Shown here one piece after another: positions 40,203-52,600 of a stretch of DNA of 64,000 nt; the stretch's first letter is position 1; each line of letters starts with the position of its first letter. This stretch comes from Amblyornis subalaris. Its lineage: Eukaryota > Chordata > Aves > Passeriformes > Ptilonorhynchidae. Under the pieces are notes generated by a model, which ran no database searches, was not told where the DNA came from, and saw only the letters and a program-made list of their open reading frames with translations. A program made the position numbers and the translations under genes. The stretch lies in NCBI GenBank assembly GCA_018881555.1, contig JACAXG010000055.1:2170001-2234000 (forward strand). Direction: 5' to 3'.

Positions 40203-42503
40203 CACAGACATTCAAGCTACANCATCATTGTCACAGCTCCTGCAGCATCAGGGACCAGAGCCAAACTGAAAGGTTCCCTCCTGGGGATGGGTCACTGGCA
40301 CCCCAGGGATCATGTGCCAGAACGGGCCAAACCTCACCAAACTGCAGGACCTGCTGAAATCAGGATCGTGCTTAAATTGTAAGCAAGCCCCGAGGTTGAT
40401 ATCTTAATAACTTATCTTCTCTTAAACAATAGAAAATTGTATCTACCTACAAGCAGCACTGTTTCCAGGTTTTCTGTTAATGTCAGAAATCCACTTTTAA
40501 AAACTAATCACGCATTTATTTTTTCCAAAGCAAAGCTTGAATTATGCTGAAAAAGCCACAGTTAAGCAGACTTGTACCAAGGTTCATGTACTAATAGGCA
40601 GTACTTAGATCATGCTGCCAAAAATAAGAATTACCTGGATATGAAAGGACTATTCACTGTTTCTCTTGTACCTTATGTGAGGTAGGGAGCATGACTTCAG
40701 CCACAAAGCCAGGTCAGCATTTACTGACAGTGGTTCAGCTTAGTGTTGTCTGACTTGTTTAAATAAATGCTGCTTTCTTGTTGCATATGAAGCGATGAAG
40801 CAGTGCTTTAATAGCAATCTAGCTGCAGTATGGTCATATATTGTTTTCCAAACCCCTCCTGTTTATCATAAAAGTTCATTTCATTACACTGGTTTCCTGA
40901 AACACTTCAGATTTGTTATTTGTCTTCAGGGCACAAAAATACAAAATCTGCTTATGAAGACTCTAAGCTATTCTCCCTTGTATTAGAATAATTTTTAAAC
41001 TACTTATATCTTCCTACTACTTCTTGAATGCCTGCTCTAATTAGATTGACAGCTTCTCACTTTTTTATTCTCAAAACTGTAGGACTGCATTTAAAAAAGA
41101 CAAACAACTAATCACTTCAAGAAATGAACTGCAAATAAGATGGATGGGGATTTAAAGCATAAGTTACTCCGTGTTTAGAATTATTACTAAGTTTTCATGA
41201 ATTTAGTTTTAAAAAAACCCAATAATGATAATAAACCATGCCTACGAGTATTTCCTCTGAAAATATCCACTGGACTGTATCCCATTTTTAAACACTCCAG
41301 AGTTCATGTTTTTTTCTCTAGTGCAAGTACTTGTCTTCAAGATGTTTTGGGGTTGTGACAAATAAAGTGGTGGGAATACGACACATTTACTACTAAAACA
41401 AGGAGGAATTCTTTTTCAATTAAAAAAGACAATGAAAATAAAGACAAAACAGGATCTTTTGTTATTTTTATTAGACTGTGATTCATTAAAGTGAGCACTA
41501 CTACTGTGAGTTTTTAAAATGTTTTCACATTTGGGTGGGATTTTTTAAATAACTGGTATTGTTTTTGAAGATATAAATATTTCATTTCATTCATTTATAA
41601 TAAAAGATCTAGTGTAAGCACAGGAGGCTCAAAATAAAGCATGCCACAAGATTACAATNGGTAGCACTGAAGAGCCAAGACCCTCTCATAACTGGTCAGC
41701 AGATGCCTCTGGAAATTGCAAATGAATTCAGTTCAAAATTAAACGCTTTCTGAGTCCTTCCCTAGAGACTGGAATTCAGCCTTTAAATACACATGAGAAA
41801 CCACCAAATGTGAGTCAATAAAACAATGCATGAAAAAGCCACTTGTCCTGGCGAGACTCTTCTACACCAGCTTTTGAGAAGGCACTTCAGAGAGTTTGCA
41901 ATAGCGCGAATTCCACAGCCAGCATAAAACCAGGTCGTGTTAACAGCAAGCTTTCCTCCTTTTTCTCACCCTGTGCCAACAAGGTGACATTAAATACAAT
42001 TTCACTTACATAAATTCACTTATTAAATGGAAAAAAAAGTTTCTTCTTGTAATTTCAAAGCTATGCTTAAGGGACACTGTAACAGCACTGCATTTTAGCT
42101 ATTCCCAAGGCTGAACTATGAAGCGGTTTGTTACCAAAAACCAGACAATACCCTGAGTCTCAGAAGGAGAAAGGCCAGGGTGGGACTCAGCCCCAGGCAC
42201 AGACAATGTAGACGTGCCTGTGCATGAGCCAGGAGTCTCGGCCCCTCACAGATGGTGGAGGTCGGTCAGCCCATGGCATGGGACACGTGTCCACCTTAGG
42301 ACATTAAATCTCCATGTGTCACCAGCCAAAGAAAATTAACCAGTCGTAGGCTGACCTTACCTCGTCTTTTGGGAAGGAGCAGGAAGGGCTCTTATCCAGA
42401 GTCAGAGTTTTATAAGCATTTTACTTAAAGGATAAACACCACAGTCCCTCCCTTCTGATCGACTTGCAAATTTATGCTTTGGATATTAACTAAAGTAGTT
42501 AAT
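40203..42503. other. intron 2 segment, nothing recognised
   Basis: AT-rich unique-looking sequence between two CR1 copies. A GC-richer patch at 40220-40400 has no identified content. Confidence 0.55.
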
Positions 42504-43225
42504 CAACCCCCAGTATCAATACAGGCTAGGGGATAAACAGATTGAGAGCAGCCCCGCTGAGAAGGACTTGGGGGTGCTGGTGGGAGAAAAGCTGGACATG
42601 ACCAAGCCATGTGCACTGGCAGCCCAGAAAGCCAAACATGTTCTGGGCTGCATCCAAAGCACCGTGACCAGCTGGAGAAGGGAGGGGATTCTCCTCCTCT
42701 GCTCCCCTCTGGCCACATCCCACCTGCAGTGCCGCATCCAGATCTGTGCGTACCCAGCACAGAAAGGATATGAACCTGTTGGAATGAGTTCAGAGGAGGG
42801 ACACAAATAATCATCAGATGGTTGGAGCACCTCTCCTATGAAGACAGACTGAGAGAACTGGGGCTGTTCGGCCTGGAGAAGAGAAGGCTCCAGGAAGACC
42901 TTATAGAGGCCTTCCAGTACCTGAAGGGAGCCTACAAGAAAGCTGAAGAGAGACTATTTACAAGAACATGTAGTGACAGGACAAGGGGAAATGGCTCCAA
43001 ACTGAGACTAGGTTTAGTTCAGATATTAGGAAGAAATTCTTGGCTGTGAGGGTGGTGAGGCACTGTAACAGGTTGCTGAGAGAAGTTGTGGATGCCCCAT
43101 ACCTGGAAATGTCCAGGGCCAGGTTGGATGGGGCTTTGAACAACCTTGTCTAGTGGAACATATCCCTTCCCATGACAGGGGCAGTCGGAACTTTAAGGTC
43201 CCTTCCAATCCAGGCCATTCTATGA
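42504..43225 (+). mobile_element. CR1 LINE, 5' truncated 3' end
   Basis: Begins at CAACCCCCAGTATCAATACA, equivalent to the region after the RT palm. Translations include MGVLVGEKLDM, CALAAQKAKHVLGC, EHLSYEDRLRELGLFGLEKR and AFQYLKGAYKKAEE, all characteristic of the CR1 ORF2 C-terminus. Frameshifts separate the pieces at about 42810 and 43010. The 3' end has CCATTCTATGATC, a single CR1 octamer. Same orientation as the 38 kb copy and antisense to RELN. Non-functional. Confidence 0.93.
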
Positions 43226-46200
43226 TCACAGATTTACCAGATGGAAGTCCTCTGCTATGGGCCAGAGATACTATGCCACCAACTTCTCTGTATTAAACTT
43301 TTAGTATTCTCATAACCTACTTCAAGTAGACAGCTTTTTTCCCATGGACTATTGCACCCTTCTAACAAACCTTATATGTCTTTTAGGATGGCAGTTTGGA
43401 TCTTAAAATCTAGATTTCTAAGGAACATCCCAATCAATTAAATTTAAAATGCTTCATATCCTATTAAATCAAAGTCCTGTGTAGTGAAATATTCTACTTT
43501 ACAAAGTCCCTCAGCCTACATGAGCCAATCTGTCCCACCCCTGTGAGTTCCTGGAATCTAGGGGATTTCTGTGTAAAGTGCTCACCACAGCGCCCTGCCA
43601 TAACTGAATATGACAGATGTCTTTCAAAACTCCTCTGGATGAACAGCAGCGAGCATCAGAAAATTGCATCTCCAGAAGTACTTTGCATTTCAATCAGGCC
43701 TCAGAAAACAGGGCACCTGAAGGCACGGCTGTGTGTGAATGCCTCAGCCAGACAGCCAAGTTCCCCAAGCTATACACTGCAAAAATGAAGTCCCTAATGG
43801 AAGGATGCTCAGAAACAGGCTGAGGAGATCCACCTAGGAGTAAAGCACAGAAGAAAACCCTAAACTTCCCTGGTTCTAAAAATGAAAAAAATTCAGTAAC
43901 TGAATTTCTCATAAATGCCTCCAGGATAGAAAATGTTGCTAAATTTTACATATCCTGCTCAGCATATTTTGAGAGGAGAACAAATAAATATTTATTTGTA
44001 CCATGCTAAGCAAAAGTCCTTTAAATTATTATATGTATCTGATAAATTCTTCAGAGCAAATCTGAATTCCATACTCACGCTAAATCTTTACCCAAACTTT
44101 CGTTAGAAGCTAGCACACACCTCTTTGATAGGCTCAGGAAAAATTGCAGCTAAAGCACATTCCAGTTTATTTGGTTGAACTCTTGGCAGATTATGACTGA
44201 AGGTTTTTGAAAGAGTTCATTACATCTTTGCCCTCCTTAAGCAAAGGTTATCACAAAACTGCCTGTTTGAGTGAATTATGACTACTGGGTGGCCACTAGT
44301 GCCTGTGATACTACTTATTACATCTTCAGTGATAAATTTAAATCAGTAGATAACAAGGAGAAGTCTCTACCAGGACCTTCATTATGGAATCTAAAGATAG
44401 CGAAATTTCATTTACAGAGAGAAAATTATGAGCTTAATGTGTACATGTGCTGAGCAAGCAGATGGAATATTTCAGGAAATTCACTATTCACATCAAAACG
44501 AAAAAGTTAATCCTTCTAAAAATTAAAACCTGCAGGATGAAACAATTTTTTTTTTAAATCTAGACTTCATTAATGTTCATGTTCTTCATCTTAACAGCTA
44601 ATGCTGTCAGCATTTATTGATTCAGCCTTCTAATAATTACATCATCCTTCCAGCATGTCAAAGAATGTCAAGGTGACTATGATACCGTATGACTGGAGTA
44701 TGACTCCAGTGTCACAAAATATTTGCATCACTAGTGTATCCAGAATACAGACATTTAGCAAATCTCAGAGTGATACAGAAGAAAAATACTGACTTCATTA
44801 ATAAACTGCTAGATAAAATGTTTCATCACTTGCTGTAATGCTGCCAAAATAGCCTTGTCAAGTAATTATTTAAATAATTTTATTTAAATATACTAGAACT
44901 CAATGAGAGTGCTTTGACCAACATCTCATCTTCTCAAAATGCCACAAACTCCTTCAACATTCAGCTATTTAATTTTATGTTACCTGGGAAAAAACAAATC
45001 CAACCTTCTCACACAGCTGCAAAGTATCTTTCCTTCAGTGAGTACTTGTGTACCTACTGGATTTCTCCTAAAGGATTTTTTCCTTTAAGCACTCAAACAG
45101 CTCAGGCTAAGGCTTATGAAGATACAATAGCTTTGGTTACAAATGGCACCAATTTTCATAATTGCATTATTTTTCCTAAGGGTTGAAATGAGGTAAGAAT
45201 TATAGTGGATTGACTCATCTGATAAATTTAAATAAATCCTTGCTTAAAGCTTTCAATATCTTGAAGTTACAGTTTTGACCTAAAGGACATATTTTCTTTT
45301 TTTTTTCAGAAGCAAAAGTCAGTGTTCAAATGACAGTAGGTCCAGTAGGTCACCAAAACAAATTAAACTCAAGCAGCAGATTAACTATTAAAGTATCAAC
45401 ACATGTATTTTGTTAAAGAAATTAAAAATAAACATTTTTTCTCCCTCTCTTTCAAGAACTTTAAAAAATAAGGTGCAAAGTCACACCCAGACTAGCATGA
45501 CTTCCCTGGAATAAAATACTTCATTCAGTAACAAAATCTAGCAGAGCAGAACTGAGCAACAACCCTACTCCAAGGAGCAAAGACTTCATGTGAAGGTCTG
45601 CACTTTTTCTTCCTGGGGATTTTGTAGCAAGGATGACTGGACTGACAGGTTCCTGTGAGGTGATGCTTACTTACAAGCAAGTGCATCTTNGATACCATGC
45701 AAATTTCGCTTCACACTAATTCCAAGTTTTCTAATCTCAGTAATCAGCAAATACCCCTTTTAGCCACAGCACAAGCTTGTAAGCATGACCTTGTGCCAAT
45801 GCAAAAGCATAATCCCTTCTTCTCTCCACCTACCAATAGTGCCAGTGATAGCTGAGCTGGAGCAGCACAGGGGGACTCTGCCCTGACCTCTGTGCCCCAA
45901 GAGAGCAAGGAGCTGGCCCTGCTCNCACTGCCAGCATAAACTTGGTGGCCTCCTTCTCTAGTTCATGTATTTTAGCACCTGATAAAGATGCAACCATACC
46001 AATCATTCCCTGCAAACAGCAATTGCCTTTCACTGGTATATTCTTGAAAATTGGAATATTCCTTTCAGCAGATTTGGAGCAGATTTTTCTTGTGAACCTT
46101 CTCTGAAAACACAGAAATGATTACCAGTCACAACACTGACAACAGACAAGCAAACAGTGAGTTCAACCGGGAGGACAGGTGATGATCAGGATTTAACAGA

Positions 46201-47150
46201 GGGTTCCATTTTCCTGTAAGCCTGATTTTTCACCACATATAATCAACTCCACTTCAAAATGTGGCAAATTGGCAGATATGGGGGAAGCAGTCTGATGACA
46301 TTTGTTTGTCATAATATGCCAGAAATTAGTTTACAAACTTGTCTTCAAAATCATGATAATAACCATTTTCCAATACCATTTCNCATTAGCAAGAGACTTC
46401 AATGCATCTGAATTGATGAAGTCCGAGAGCCCGGTAATTTTTCCCTGAATGTGCTATTGCATCCTGATAAACACAAAACACAGGGAAAATAAGAGGCCCG
46501 GCACAACAGGAAAGTCAGGAAAAGGGGCTCTGACTGATTGTCACGACACAACACGTGGCAATGAGGCATCACAAAACCAGGCTCTGGAGAAGTGATGCAG
46601 GCAGGCACACCGGCTGTGTGAAGTTCATGCTTAATATATTCTTGAGGCATACACATACAGAATGCAATTTTAAGATGGCCCTAAATTTCTAGATGATGGC
46701 CTTTTTCCTGTACTTTATTAAAGATACCTCTCTGTTACTGCAAGTTACCATGCAACTCCAGCCTGTCAATCCAGCTGAATGTAGCTCTCAAAGCATAATG
46801 ACAACATCTTTTAGAGAGGAAAGTGTTTTGTTACTGTTACTGCAATCAATGAAGGCTTAATTCATTTTTCCTTGACTTTTCTGCACTATTATCTGTATTA
46901 TAATAACAGTCGTGAACAATAAAGATTGGGGTTTATTGTGCCAGCATGTCTGTACAGAATAATAAAGAAGAAAGTCCTTGCTTCAGAGATCACACTCTAG
47001 CTGGTGAACAAATAGGACAAACATTATTGCTAAGAAAATAGTAACAAAAGAGGATTGAGTCATACATTGACATTTCTCTAATCAATGGCAAACAAGAGTG
47101 ATTTACCCATTTAAAAAAACAGAGAAGATGGATTTTAAGATAAGATTTGG
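43226..47150. other. intron 2 segment, nothing recognised
   Basis: Mostly AT-rich intron with a T-rich run near 45297-45306. Short open frames only; no element or exon supported. Confidence 0.55.
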
Positions 47151-47832
47151 AATCATAAAATCATTAAGGTTGAAAAACATCTCGAAAATCAAGTCCAACT
47201 TTTAACCAAATACTAACGTGCCCACTAAACCATATCACACAGTGACACATCTACTCATTTTTTGAACACTCTCAGGGAGAGTAACTCTACCACTTCCGTG
47301 AGGAGCCTCTTTCAATGCTTAACCACCCTTTTAGTGAAGAAATTTTTCCTAATACCCAACCTAAACATCCCTTGGCACAACTTGAAGCTGTTTCTCATTT
47401 TCCTGTCACTTGTTGCCTGGGAGAAGAGACTGGCCCCCACCTCACCACAGCCTCCTTTCAGGCAGTTGTAGGGAGTGATAAGGTCCCTCTGAGCCTCCTT
47501 TTCTTCAGGCTGAACACCCCCAGCTCCTTCAACTGCTCCTCGTCAGACTTGTGCTCCAGACCCTTCACCAGCTCCATTGCCCTTCTCTGGACATTCCAGC
47601 ATCTCAATGTCTTTCCTGTGAGGGACCCAGCACTGAACACTGGATTTGAGGTGTGGCTTCACCAGTGCCAGGTACAGAGGGAAAATCACTGCCCTTGTCC
47701 TGCTGGCCACACTAATTCTGATACAGGCCAGGATGCCATTGGCCTTCTTGGCCACCTGGGCACACACTTATCATGGTCAGCTGACTGTGGACCAGCACCC
47801 CCAGGTCCTTTTCCAACAGGCATCAGCTTTTT
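47151..47832 (-). mobile_element. CR1 LINE, 5' truncated, minus strand
   Basis: On the minus strand, CR1 ORF2 C-terminal pieces are readable: [35 protein letters not shown] and [10 protein letters not shown]. The 3' untranslated part reads toward low coordinates and ends at AATCATAAAATCATTAAG, a decayed octamer tail. A different CR1 subfamily from the + copies at 38 and 42 kb, judging by its 3' end. It has the same orientation as RELN transcription. The insertion point at the high-coordinate end, near 47832, is where CR1 similarity stops. Confidence 0.92.
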
Positions 47833-48867
47833 TGCAAATAATGAAAATTTGGAATATGCCGGTTAACAGAACTCAAAGTGCACTGGTTGAACATGGTACT
47901 TGAAATCAGGATGAAAAAAGAAGAGTGAGGAACAAATACAAATGTCTATATAGATGCGGTTGTGTGCATCTATTTATGTATTATTTTCCATTATTAAAAG
48001 AACCTACAATTTGCACACTTCAAAAAGTGTTACAAATTACTTTCAATAAATATTAATATAGATAAAAATCACCAACATATCACAATGAATATTTAATCTC
48101 TTAATATATTTTGAATTAAATCCTTACCTTATTGGGTTTAGGAATATTCTCAGAGGTATGAGGTAGCAAAAACCCTGATCAGATCACAAACTTTTACATC
48201 AGTTTTTTTACTACGTGCATTTTATAAAAATTAGAATGTAATTTAAAAAATCATATTAAAGTTCAGTTATGCTCTAGCTTTTCCCCATACCGATTTCTGG
48301 CCACCCAGGGGAAGAAAAAATGGATGTATATAAGACCTGAAAAAACATCGCTACTGAATAAATGTACTTGCTAAATTGGACCAAAATTGGCCCCAACACT
48401 TCAATTAGCACTCCGGTTTTGGCTATGTAAAACTATTTCTAAAGGCGTTTTCTTGTTTAAAAACTCCAGAGGCCCCTTTACAAGCACTGCCACACTGGAA
48501 AATGCTCCTCTGCGTGTCCAGTGCAGTCATCACCCCGATCTCATCTGCAAAGCACTGAGTCTTGCCCGTAGCATTAAACACCCACCTGTGCCCACTATTC
48601 AGAGCTAACAAATACAAGCAATGTTACCCGTGCCACACCTCTACAGAGGTTCATTCTCCTTTTCAACCTTGATCTCACAAATACTAGCAGGAGTTACAGG
48701 TACATTTAAAAGGTTAAAAGCTTGAAGTATTTTACTGTCATTTTCATAATGCTCCAAAGACAAATAAATTATGGAGCAGATACCATCACTCACTTTTATG
48801 AATACTAAATGGTGGACTAACTCAGAGCTTCTCAAGAGGTTAGGCAAAATTGGATTTCAAGGTCCAA

Positions 48868-48883
48868 CAGCTGCTGCTGCTGC
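48868..48883. repeat. short CTG repeat
   Basis: CAG followed by four CTG units and CTA. A very short trinucleotide run. Confidence 0.7.
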
Positions 48884-49664
48884 TACGGCTGGAGTTACGC
48901 AAACCTGACAAGTCTAAGAGGAGTTGTAGAAAACGATGAAAGTGTTCAGGGTGATGGGACTGGGCAAAACTAGACTATAACTAGGACAGTTTAAGTATTT
49001 TCTGTGTAGGCTCCCTCTCCAGTTAGTTTGTTCTTCCAACCTTGGGGCATTGGTATTTGCCTTATCCAATTACATACGGGGAGTTTTCTTCCTCAGCAGT
49101 TAAAATACTTGGGGACACAGTTCCTTGTCAGGCAAGTATGGGTAATTACTAGGCAGTAGTAATTGCCATGATAATGAATATATGTTGCATTAATAAAGCT
49201 GAAACCCTTTCCACAAGGCACATGTGGTAGTCAATCACTTGCAGAAATGGCCAACTTTTGACCACGAAGACATTTAAGTAGTAATTAAACATCATGACAC
49301 ACAGGCATTCAAAGTTTTATCATCATCATTATGGTTTCCTTACATACCATTTGTAGGTGGAAGCATCTTAGAACTAAACTCAAATGTAAACTTTCTTGAC
49401 CAATGTCAGTTTGGCATCAACTTACTATTTAATTGACTGTTAACAAATTCTCCAAGATATGACTGCTATACAGATATTTTATCTTCCTGTTAATTGGTAA
49501 TTATACATTGGCAGAAAAAACAGTGTTTCTTTCCAATTATTCCAGAACTCAGTGATTATTTAAACTTTGCTAATTAGCAGCAGAGGGCTGTTACATCTTC
49601 TGGGCAAATTGTATTTGATAATCCCTATTAAAATATACATGGCAGTAGTTGACTTGTAACAAAG

Positions 49665-49684
49665 AAAAAAAAAAGGAAAAAAAA
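49665..49684. repeat. A-rich tract
   Basis: Ten As, GG and eight As, with no element attached. Confidence 0.7.
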
Positions 49685-52600
49685 GTGGCAGTTCAAAGGG
49701 TATTAGATACAGCACAAGGCAAACGGGGGCCTATTAAAATTTCCCCAACTGTTCTAATGAGAATGCCGAGGGTCATTTCTTCCTAGTTTACCATCTGTTT
49801 GGTTTCTGGCAAATATCTCTGGTGTGAAGGGAGGGTCCTGGAGCCCATTTGGCTTGTCACAAAGTAAACCGGGGATCTACAGCAATTTCAGTAAGTTACA
49901 AAACTGCACTTCAAGATCAGTAGCATGTCCATAGCTGAAAACTTTTTTTAAGAGCTGTCATTTACCGACTGTTCCTTACTTTTTAGAGCTGTGAGCAAGC
50001 ACAGAGAGGCAGAGTGAGTGAGCAGGGGGGATGAATTTTATAGGCTCACCTAACAGGAAAATGCAACAGTTGGCCTTTTTCCATCTCACAGTGTTAGTGG
50101 GGGATATTTTCCTTTATCTGTCAAAATCTGAAAGCAAAACATTGTCCCAGAAGCATCAGTGTTTGAGCATAAACTGATGCTAAAACCAAGCCTCTGAAAG
50201 CTCAAAACCACACACCCCATCCAGGATCAGCAGGAGCTTTGGGTGCCTCTAANGCACAGTCCAGACTGATGCACTGACAGTGCTGGGGTGCATTTTCTGG
50301 GGTACCCACTTGGAGATGACACTGTGGGTGCCCTTCAGCCACCCAGGCACCCTCTCTGCCCTTCTTCATCTGGAGGTGAAGCCAGCATCAAGCAGCACCA
50401 CCAATGACACCCACCTACAGCAACTGTGCCCTAAGACTGCTCAGAATCAAAGGGGATACAGGACCTCATGGAAACCACTCTTATCCTTTTCCCCATCTCC
50501 CAACACATACAGAATCAGATCAAAATGATCCTTCCTCTATAAACTGAGAGGGGTTTTTGGTTTTGGTTGGTTATGCAAACCCATATGTAACCAAAATACC
50601 CAGTGGAGGATTATGTGAAGGCTGCTTTAATCCTGTCAAAAGGCAATAGAATAACANAAAGAAAAGAGTATAAGATAATTTACTTGGAATTACATTATAT
50701 CTGGTGATTGCTCTTTCCAGTATTTCCTCTAGGAAATGTATTATTCACCATATTTCAAAGAATATTTGTAACTATTCATTTTTTTAAATCCCAGAGAGTC
50801 AATGTGTTACTTACAATATGTATGATCACCTTCATGATGTAGAAACAAAGAATTTCAAAAGAGAAAAGACTGCAATATTATCTTTCATCTTCCATTTTTT
50901 GCTTTCTAGAAGATGCAAGTTCAGGCACTAAAATGCTTCCGGGTAACATCACTCTCCTTGTCTCTTATAAAGTAGCCCACACTGTTAAACAAAACCTAAA
51001 TTTCATGAGCAGTTTATGACCTCACAGTAGAATGGAGTTATCTGTTCTAAAAGATTGTAAATTACAAGTTGTGTAAACCTACACAGAATATAAACAAAAA
51101 ATTTCTGTTGTCCAATTAAGCCTATGGCAACACTTTCCCATGTAATGAGAGCTTGGAATTAAGTGCCTCTACTACAATAGAGCCTATAGACTTCCAAGCA
51201 GACCTTTTCAGTTTAGGCTGGAAGGTTAATGCAAATATAAACGTTATCATGAAATTACTTGTTAATTCCATATTTATTAAAAGGTACACGTCAGTGTAGT
51301 TATTATGATTTTGCATAAAATTAGGTTTTTGGGGAGTTAGCTAGAAAGGCTTATGTTTCCCACCGTAATTTGTAAGAAACTAATTACACCAAACCTAAAT
51401 ATAATTTGTCATGTGTTCATGATGTGAAAAGCTACCAAGGAGCCAGAAAGCCTTGGGAAGAACCCGAGCGCGTGGAGACGCGGCGTGAGTGGCAGGTCAA
51501 AGGCAGGCTTTGATGTGCGCAGCCCAGCACATCTGTCTGCTCAACCCGCCTGTCACCAGCGTGATCCTGTGTAATGAGACAGATTCAGGTCCCCAGCTCA
51601 TGGCACTCCTTATNGCTGCTGAGGGATTACGCTGTAATCTTCTCCTTTAATTGTAGGAATGATGCCGTGCTCCCTNCTTTCCAGGGCACACGGCTTTGGA
51701 GGAGCAGAGCTGTGTTTTCGTACTTATGCCAGCTACAGAGTGGCTCTGTCTCATTTGCAAGCAGCCATTGCCATCAAACCCACCACCACATTTGTAGCCT
51801 TCTAACGTTTTTTATTTAGTACTCCTGCCTCCCACTTTCCTCTTACATATTTGGACTAAGTTAAGCAGTGAGAGCCCCTCAGTGACGGTATGGGAGATTA
51901 GTCTTGGTGGGCTGATAAACCCCAGAGCACAGCCAGATGACCCAAGTTGTCGAAAAAAGGCCAAACACCAACAAGAAGCCTCAGAGACAAAAGCAGAAGA
52001 AAGGAAGAGCACTGATGGATAAAGAGATCCCACAGGAGTCCAGAATGTTTCTCCAGAGACAGACAGGGTGTGAATAACACTGAGGGCTACCAGTGTGGCT
52101 TGTGAAAGGGGGAAGCAAAGAATGGGACTGCCCTTCAGCAGACAACACTGAAAGATGTGGGAACATTCCCCGTACACACCGCACTGATCAGGAAAGAAGA
52201 GTGGAAATGACACCAGAGAGATGCAACTGAGGGTGTCTGTTGTATCAGGGGATCTAATGAAGAAAGAAACACTCTTCTTAAAAGCTACTTTTAAGGATAA
52301 TTTCTTTGCTAAAGGATCCTCCCAGCTTGGCTGGTGAAGTTTCGACACATTTACGTTTGATCCCAGTTCTAATTTTAGATTTACAGTTTTAGCTTTATCT
52401 TAATATGAACCCAGACAATAGTTCAGTCTTGGACAAAACATTAATATTTATGACCACTATTAATTTTTATGCTCAAAAGCTCACACATTTCTCCCTAAAA
52501 ATTGCTAGAAGATTTCCCAAATAAAAATTTCAACAAGCTTCACATCACTGTAATCCCAGAGAGGAAACCAGGAACTATTTCCTTGCCTACCCAATATACA

